A stretch of DNA of 18,366 nt from an uncultured Amaricoccus sp. (GTDB lineage: Bacteria; Pseudomonadota; Alphaproteobacteria; Rhodobacterales; Rhodobacteraceae). The position numbers and the translations under genes were made by a program. The stretch is taken from positions 1 to 18,366 of the forward strand of contig NZ_CALAGI010000101.1 in assembly GCF_937891315.1 (NCBI RefSeq). The letters run 5' to 3'. The stretch's first letter is position 1; each line of letters begins with the position of its first letter. The notes beneath the pieces are model-generated. The model saw only the letters and a list, made by a program, of their open reading frames with translations, did not search any database and had not been told where the DNA came from. Shown piece by piece: positions 13,938 to 18,366 of this stretch.

Positions 13938-15425
13938 ATGCGCGACACTCGCGACGAGCCCGAGGAGAAGCTGGAGAGCTGGTCGCGGCGCGCTCGCCCG
14001 GTGGTCGCGATCCTCGGCGGCGGCGTGTCGGGCGCCGCGACCGCGTTTCATCTCGCCGGCCTGACGTCTCCCGGGGAGGTCGAGATCGTCGTCGTGGAGC
14101 CGCGGCCGGCGCTCGGGCGCGGCCTTGCCTATTCGACCGATGATCCGACCCATCGGGTCAATGTTCCGGCGGCGCGGATGACGCTGATCGCCGAGACCCC
14201 GGAGCATTTCATCGACTGGCTCGCGGCGGAGCGGATTCGGATGTCGCCGGGGACGTTGACCCTCCGCGGCGACTATTTTCCCGAGCGGCGGATCTTCGGA
14301 CAGTACATGAGCGCCCAGCTCGAACCCTATCTTGCGAGCGGCGCGATCCGCCATGCCCGGGCATCGGCGGTCGCGGTGGCGCGAACCGACGGGCACTATC
14401 GCGTCACGCTGTCGGACAAGAGCGCGATCGAGGCCGATTTCGTCGTGCTGGCCATGACCCACCCGAACCCGCGCCCGCCGCGCGCGCTCGACGCGGTTGC
14501 TGGGTCGCCCCGGGTCTTCGCCGATCCCTACGACACCGCGCGGATCGCGACGATCGATGGCGACGCGAATGTGCTCGTCGTCGGCACGGGCCTGACAGCG
14601 GCGGACATCGTGGCGAGCATCACGGCCCGCGTTTTCCGGGGCAGGATTACATGCCTCTCCCGCCACGGGTTGCGCTCGCGCGGGCACGGCGTCGTCGCCC
14701 GCGCCAGCGGCGCCGACTTCGCCGCGGAACCGGAACGATCCGCCGTCGGCCTGCTGCGCCGCGTCCGGCGGTCGGTGGCGGACGACGCGGCCGAAGGCCA
14801 GAGCTGGCACGCGACGCTCGACCGGGTCCGCGAGCAGGGCGCGGCGATCTGGGCGGGCCTCGATCCCGCGTCGCGACGGCGGATCGTGCGCCATCTGCGC
14901 CGCTTCTGGGATGTGCACCGCTTTCGCATCGCGCCCCAGATCGAGGAGGTGCTCGACGCGACGGCGGCCGCGGGGCGGCTGTCGATCGTCGCCGCGAGCC
15001 TGGTCGATGCCCGCGAGACGGAAGCCGGGATCGTAGTGGACTATCGCCCGCGCGGCGGGGCCGCGGTCGTCGCCGCGCGGTTCGACGCCGTCGTGGTGAC
15101 CACGGGGCCCGATCACGCGGACGTGGCGCGGTCCAATCCCGTGCTGCGCGGCCTCGGCGCGGAAGGGCTGCTCTGTCCCGACCCGCTCGGCCTCGGGATT
15201 CACGTCGCCGACGACTGCCACGCGGTCGGCGCCGACGGAAATCCTTCGGAGACGCTGCTCGTGGCGGGGCCGCTCGCCCGCGGCCATGTCGGCGAGCTCA
15301 TGGGAATACCGGAAGTCACGCGACATGGCGAGCGCGTGGCGCGGACGATCGCCCGGCGGATCAAGGCCGAGGCTTGCGATGGCGCGCCGGAAGACCGGCG
15401 CAGGAAGAGGATGGAACAGGAATGA
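13938..15425 (+). CDS. FAD/NAD(P)-binding oxidoreductase, sulfonate-operon associated
   Basis: A 495-residue flavoprotein-like oxidoreductase. The N-terminal dinucleotide fold is VVAILGGGVSGAATAFHLA (G27-G-G-V-S-G32), followed by VVVEPRPALGRGLAYSTDD and HRVNVPAARM, the pattern of the FAD-NAD(P)-binding family (Pfam NAD_binding_9). A second nucleotide-binding motif, VLVVGTGLTAADIV, is near residue 212, and a late glycine-rich segment is LLVAGPLARGHVGELMGIPEV. The electron acceptor is unknown. The ATG at 13938 is 1 nt after the broken reductase; an in-frame upstream start would run through that gene in the wrong frame and was rejected. The stop overlaps the ssuA ATG (ATGA). Genes of this type occur in alphaproteobacterial sulfonate clusters, and it might help provide reduced flavin or act on sulfur compounds; both are inference. 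Confidence 0.8.
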   Translation: MRDTRDEPEEKLESWSRRARPVVAILGGGVSGAATAFHLAGLTSPGEVEIVVVEPRPALGRGLAYSTDDPTHRVNVPAARMTLIAETPEHFIDWLAAERIRMSPGTLTLRGDYFPERRIFGQYMSAQLEPYLASGAIRHARASAVAVARTDGHYRVTLSDKSAIEADFVVLAMTHPNPRPPRALDAVAGSPRVFADPYDTARIATIDGDANVLVVGTGLTAADIVASITARVFRGRITCLSRHGLRSRGHGVVARASGADFAAEPERSAVGLLRRVRRSVADDAAEGQSWHATLDRVREQGAAIWAGLDPASRRRIVRHLRRFWDVHRFRIAPQIEEVLDATAAAGRLSIVAASLVDARETEAGIVVDYRPRGGAAVVAARFDAVVVTTGPDHADVARSNPVLRGLGAEGLLCPDPLGLGIHVADDCHAVGADGNPSETLLVAGPLARGHVGELMGIPEVTRHGERVARTIARRIKAEACDGAPEDRRRKRMEQE

Positions 15426-16372
15426 TGATCACGCGAAGGGCGTTCGGCGCGGGGCTGGCCGGAACGGCGGGCCTGCTCTGGAGCGGGCGCGTCCTGGCGG
15501 CCGGGGTCTCCGAGGTCAGGATCGGCTTCCAGAAGACCAACCTGCCGGTGGTGGCGCAACGCGAAAAGACCATCGAGGCCGCGCTCGGGCCGGACGTGGC
15601 GGTGAAGTGGGTCGAATTCACCGCGGGCCCGCCGCTGGTCGAGGCGCTGAACGTCGGCGCGATCGACCTCGGCTGGACCGGGGATGCCCCGCCGATCTTC
15701 GGACAGGCGGCGGGGGCGGCGATCTCCTATGTCGCGGCGCTGCCGCCGAACGGCCTCGGGGAGGCGATCATCACCAAGGCCGACAGCGGTATCGCCACGG
15801 TGGCCGACCTCAAGGGCCGGACGGTCGCGGTCGGCAAGGGCACGAGCGCGCAGAACCTGCTCGTGGCGGCGGTCGAGGCCGCCGGGCTCGGCTACGACCA
15901 GATCACCCCGACCTATCTGGCACCGGCGGACGGCGCGGCGGCCTTCGCCGCGGGACAGGTCGACGCATGGTCGGTCTGGGATCCGTTCCTCGCCATCGCC
16001 GAGACGCGCTACCAGCCGAAAGTCCTCGCGCGGGCGAGCGACATCCTGAAGGTGAACACCTACTTCCTCGGCAACCGCGATTTCGTCGCCGCCAATCCCG
16101 AGACCACGAAGAAGGTGCTCGCCGGGCTCAGGTCCGCCGCCGCCTGGGCCGACGTGCACCGGACGGAGGTGGCGCAGGCGCTGCACGACGTCACCGGCGT
16201 ACCCATCGAGGCGCAGGCGCTCGCCGCCGGCCGCGCGGAGTTCGGCATCTTCGAGATCACGCCCGAGATCATCGCCAACCAGCAGGAGACGGCCGACCGC
16301 TTCTTCCGCCTCGGCCTTCTGCCCAAGGAAATCAAGGTCGCGGAGGCGGTCTGGGTTCCGCCCGCGACCTGA
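15422..16372 (+). CDS. ssuA: Sulfonate ABC transporter substrate-binding protein SsuA, with Tat-type signal
   Basis: A 316-residue periplasmic binding protein delivering aliphatic sulfonates to the SsuBC importer. Family marks are VRIGFQKTNLPVVAQREKTIE, VEFTAGPPLVEALNVGAIDLGWTGDAPPIF (broken here as G-x-GDAPPIF), VAVGKGTSAQNLL and VDAWSVWDPF. The C-terminus is FFRLGLLPKEIKVAEAVW. The signal peptide holds a twin arginine (MMITRRAFGAG, R5-R6) before a modest hydrophobic run and VLA cleavage site (about residue 26), fitting Tat export more than Sec. ATG 15422 overlaps the preceding stop; ATG 15425 is the next codon and equally possible. Confidence 0.92.
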   Translation: MMITRRAFGAGLAGTAGLLWSGRVLAAGVSEVRIGFQKTNLPVVAQREKTIEAALGPDVAVKWVEFTAGPPLVEALNVGAIDLGWTGDAPPIFGQAAGAAISYVAALPPNGLGEAIITKADSGIATVADLKGRTVAVGKGTSAQNLLVAAVEAAGLGYDQITPTYLAPADGAAAFAAGQVDAWSVWDPFLAIAETRYQPKVLARASDILKVNTYFLGNRDFVAANPETTKKVLAGLRSAAAWADVHRTEVAQALHDVTGVPIEAQALAAGRAEFGIFEITPEIIANQQETADRFFRLGLLPKEIKVAEAVWVPPAT

Positions 16373-16398
16373 ACGAACCCGGAGGAGGTTCCGAGGCG

Positions 16399-16545
16399 GT
16401 GACCCGCGTCGGTCCAAAGGCGCGTGCCTGCCAGCGGACACTCGCCGGCGAATTCCATGGCCTCGGCATCCTGCCGAAGGCGCTCAACATCGAGGACATT
16501 GTCTGGCAGCCAAAGGCCGCCCGATCGCACGGAGGCATCCGATGA
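16399..16545 (+). pseudogene. Remnant of a second ssuA-like gene between ssuA and ssuD
   Basis: A 48-codon frame from GTG 16399 to the TGA at 16543, which overlaps the ssuD ATG. Its residues FHGLGILPKALNIEDIVWQ (about 16453-16509) closely resemble the C-terminus of the SsuA just upstream (FFRLGLLPKEIKVAEAVW) and the general SsuA ending. A strong ribosome binding site GGAGGAGG (16381-16388) precedes the GTG. The simplest reading is a second sulfonate-binding-protein gene of about 300 codons reduced by deletion to its start and tail. It might still couple translation to ssuD. It is too short to bind substrate. Confidence 0.65.
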
Positions 16546-17702
16546 CGAAACCCATCGATTTCCTGTGGTTCATCCCGACGTCGGGCGACGGCGCCTACCT
16601 CGGCGCGTCGGACCTCAGTCGCGGACCGGACTATCCCTATCTGCGCGACATCGCCGTCGCGGTGGATCGGCTCGGCTACAAGGGGGTGCTTCTGCCCACC
16701 GGGGTCGCCTGCGAGGAATCCTTCGTCATGGCCGCCGCGCTGGCGCCGGTGACGCAGCGGCTGAAGTTCCTCGTCGCCATCCGGCCCGGCGTCGCCTCGC
16801 CCGCCTACTATGCGCGGCTCGCCTCGACGCTCGACCGGGTGTCGAACGGACGGCTCCTGCTCAATATCGTCGTTGGCGGCAACCCGGCGGAACTCGCCGG
16901 AGACGGCGTCTTTCTCGCGCATGACGAACGCTACGGTCACGCCGAGGAATTCTTCACCGTTTTCGAGGAACTGCTGGCCAAGGGCGCGGCCACTCTCGAC
17001 GGCGAGCACATCAAGGCGATCGGCGCGCGCCTCGGCTATCCGCCGGTGCAGGGCCCGCGGCCGCCGCTCTATTTCGGGGGTTCATCGGACGCCGGCATCG
17101 ACTTCGCCGCCGGCCGGGTCGACAAGTATCTGACCTGGGGCGAGCCGCCGGCGCAGGTCGCCGAGAAGATCGGCAAGGTCCGCGCCGCGGCGGCGAGGAC
17201 CGGGCGCGACGTAACCTTCGGTATCCGCCTGCATTTCATCGTCCGCGAGACCGACGACGAGGCCTGGGAGGCGGCCGGCCGGTTGATCTCGAAGCTGGAC
17301 GACGCGACGATCGAGGAGGCCCGCCAGCGCTTTGTCAAGGAGAGCGACAGCGTCGGCCAGCAGCGGATGTTCGCGCTGCATGGCGGCCGTCGCGACAAGC
17401 TGGAGGTATCGCCGAACCTCTGGGCCGGCGTCGGCCTGGTTCGTGCCGGCGCCGGCACCGCGCTTGTCGGCTCGCCCGAGACGGTGGCCGAAAGGCTGCG
17501 CGAATATCAGGAGATCGGCATCGATACCGTGATCGGCTCCGGCTATCCGCATCTCGAGGAAGCCTACCGCGTCGCGGAGCTGCTGTTTCCGGCTCTCGGT
17601 CTCGGTACGACCGAGGGCGCCGGCGGCTTTCTCAACGAGTTCGGCCAGAAGCGCGTCTTCGCCGGCGGCAGCCACGGCGGCAACCTCCGCGCCGCGTCCT
17701 GA
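16542..17702 (+). CDS. ssuD: FMNH2-dependent alkanesulfonate monooxygenase SsuD
   Basis: A 386-residue cytoplasmic flavin monooxygenase of the bacterial luciferase family that cleaves alkanesulfonates to aldehyde and sulfite with FMNH2 and O2. Diagnostic parts are FLWFIPTSGDGAYLG, GVLLPTGVACEES with Cys57 (Cys54 in E. coli), LNIVVGGNPAELAGDG, YFGGSSDAGIDFA, and RLHFIVRETDDEAW with Arg229 and His231 matching the catalytic Arg226/His228 pair. The flexible-loop Arg lies in GLVRAGAGTALVG (R301). The active site looks intact and full length. GGAGG (16531-16535) sits 6 nt upstream of the ATG. It depends on a separate flavin reductase, and the linked one is broken. Confidence 0.96.
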   Translation: MTKPIDFLWFIPTSGDGAYLGASDLSRGPDYPYLRDIAVAVDRLGYKGVLLPTGVACEESFVMAAALAPVTQRLKFLVAIRPGVASPAYYARLASTLDRVSNGRLLLNIVVGGNPAELAGDGVFLAHDERYGHAEEFFTVFEELLAKGAATLDGEHIKAIGARLGYPPVQGPRPPLYFGGSSDAGIDFAAGRVDKYLTWGEPPAQVAEKIGKVRAAAARTGRDVTFGIRLHFIVRETDDEAWEAAGRLISKLDDATIEEARQRFVKESDSVGQQRMFALHGGRRDKLEVSPNLWAGVGLVRAGAGTALVGSPETVAERLREYQEIGIDTVIGSGYPHLEEAYRVAELLFPALGLGTTEGAGGFLNEFGQKRVFAGGSHGGNLRAAS

Positions 17703-17724
17703 ACCCGACCAGGGAGAGCAATCG

Positions 17725-18366
17725 ATGACCCAACGCGGAACCGTTTCCCCCCGCCTCCGAGCCTCGGGGAGCGGCATGAGCTTCCCCTATCGCGCCCTGA
17801 TCGGCTGGCTGCTGCCGCTGACCATCCTCATTGTCTGGGAGGCGCTGGCGCGGGCCGGCCTCATCGCCGCGAACGTTCTGCCCGCGCCCTCCGCCGTGGT
17901 CGTCGCGTTCCGGGACCTCCTCGTCTCCGGCGAACTCCTCCGCAACGTCGGTGTCTCGAGCTGGCGGGCGCTCACCGGTTTCGCCATTGGCGGCTCGATC
18001 GGTTTCGCCCTCGGCCTCGCCAACGGCCTGTCGCGGCTGTCGCGCGACATGACGGACACCACGCTGCAGATGGTGCGCAACATTCCGCACCTCGCGCTCA
18101 TCCCGCTCGTCATCCTCTGGTTCGGGATCGACGAGGAGGCGAAGCTGTTCCTCGTGGCGCTCGGCGTGTTCTTCCCGATCTATGTGAACACGCTCCTCGG
18201 GATTCAGGGCGTCGATCCGCAGCTGGTCGAGATGGGCCGCATCTATGGCATGGGGCCGTTCACGCTGTTTCGCCGGGTGATCTTGCCCGGGGCGCTGCCC
18301 TCGATCTTCACCGGCCTGCGCTACGCGCTCGGCATCATGTGGCTGACGCTGATCGTCGCCGAGACG
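17725..18366 (+). CDS. ssuC: Sulfonate ABC transporter permease SsuC (truncated by window end)
   Basis: The first 214 codons of an inner-membrane permease; the window ends before the stop. Hydrophobic segments begin at about residue 24 (LIGWLLPLTILIVWEALARAG). The periplasmic/cytoplasmic pattern ANVLPAPSAVVVAF, MVRNIPHLALIPLVILWFGI and the EAA-loop region EMGRIYGMGPFTLFRRVILP (about residues 172-191), followed by GALPSIFTGLRYALGIMWL, identify the BPD/SsuC family. GGGAG-rich sequence precedes the ATG at 17725; ATG 17776 (MSFPYRALIG) is a shorter alternative. It follows ssuD by 22 nt. ssuB (ATPase) would be expected just beyond the edge. Confidence 0.93.
   Translation, partial: MTQRGTVSPRLRASGSGMSFPYRALIGWLLPLTILIVWEALARAGLIAANVLPAPSAVVVAFRDLLVSGELLRNVGVSSWRALTGFAIGGSIGFALGLANGLSRLSRDMTDTTLQMVRNIPHLALIPLVILWFGIDEEAKLFLVALGVFFPIYVNTLLGIQGVDPQLVEMGRIYGMGPFTLFRRVILPGALPSIFTGLRYALGIMWLTLIVAET

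Noticed and set aside
13875..15326. Minus-strand open frame of 483 codons opposite the FAD/NAD(P)-binding gene
   Set aside because: The + strand frame shows two clear nucleotide-binding motifs; the antisense product is Arg-rich and featureless.

Overview
The window is very GC-rich (roughly 70% by eye) and every gene I can support lies on the + strand. Gene content and order point to an alphaproteobacterium, probably from or near the Rhodospirillales/Azospirillales. The main evidence is tatABC near surE-pcm-nlpD and a DUF815-type ATPase, a group of genes that recurs together in Alphaproteobacteria.

Region by region. (1) 1-682 is decayed sequence. It holds a 104-bp element bounded by 20-bp inverted repeats, a small palindrome, and the scar of an iron/thiamine-type ABC-transporter ATPase that has lost its Walker A region and its C-terminal half. 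(2) 683-3031 is a compact operon: tatA, tatB, tatC and a DUF815-family ATPase overlapping tatC by 4 nt. (3) 3031-3250 is an intergenic imperfect palindrome and the leader of a membrane-anchored alpha/beta hydrolase (3251-4945). (4) 4946-5255 is a non-coding stretch with back-to-back hairpins and a locally AT-rich promoter zone. (5) 5256-10483 is a two-partner secretion (type Vb) pair: a large exoprotein (TpsA) with a haemagglutinin-type secretion domain, three MBG-type repeats and a single C-terminal Cys pair, followed with a 4-nt overlap by its FhaC/ShlB-type outer-membrane transporter (TpsB). (6) 10590-13236 is surE, pcm and an NlpD-like LysM/degenerate-LytM lipoprotein. (7) 13237-13546 is non-coding, with two strong hairpins and then a candidate promoter. 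(8) 13547 to the window end is a sulfonate-utilisation operon: an internally deleted MsuE/SsuE-type flavin reductase, an FAD/NAD(P)-binding oxidoreductase, ssuA, a remnant of a second ssuA-like gene, ssuD and ssuC, the last cut by the window edge.

How the parts fit. TatABC exports folded proteins, and the SsuA here has a twin-arginine-type signal, so it may be a client. SsuA and SsuC import organosulfonates and SsuD releases sulfite from them using FMNH2. The linked flavin reductase looks dead, so the FMNH2 must come from elsewhere. The TPS pair and the hydrolase sit where serS-surE usually follow tatC in this class, so the block looks interrupted and rearranged.

The most notable points are the TPS exoprotein with a lone C-terminal Cys-x11-Cys 'hook', three separate gene scars that each keep their ends but lack the middle (ABC ATPase, msuE/ssuE, second ssuA), and a pair of 3'-end hairpins at two different operons that share identical outer arms. 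I saw no tRNA, rRNA, CRISPR array or intact transposase.
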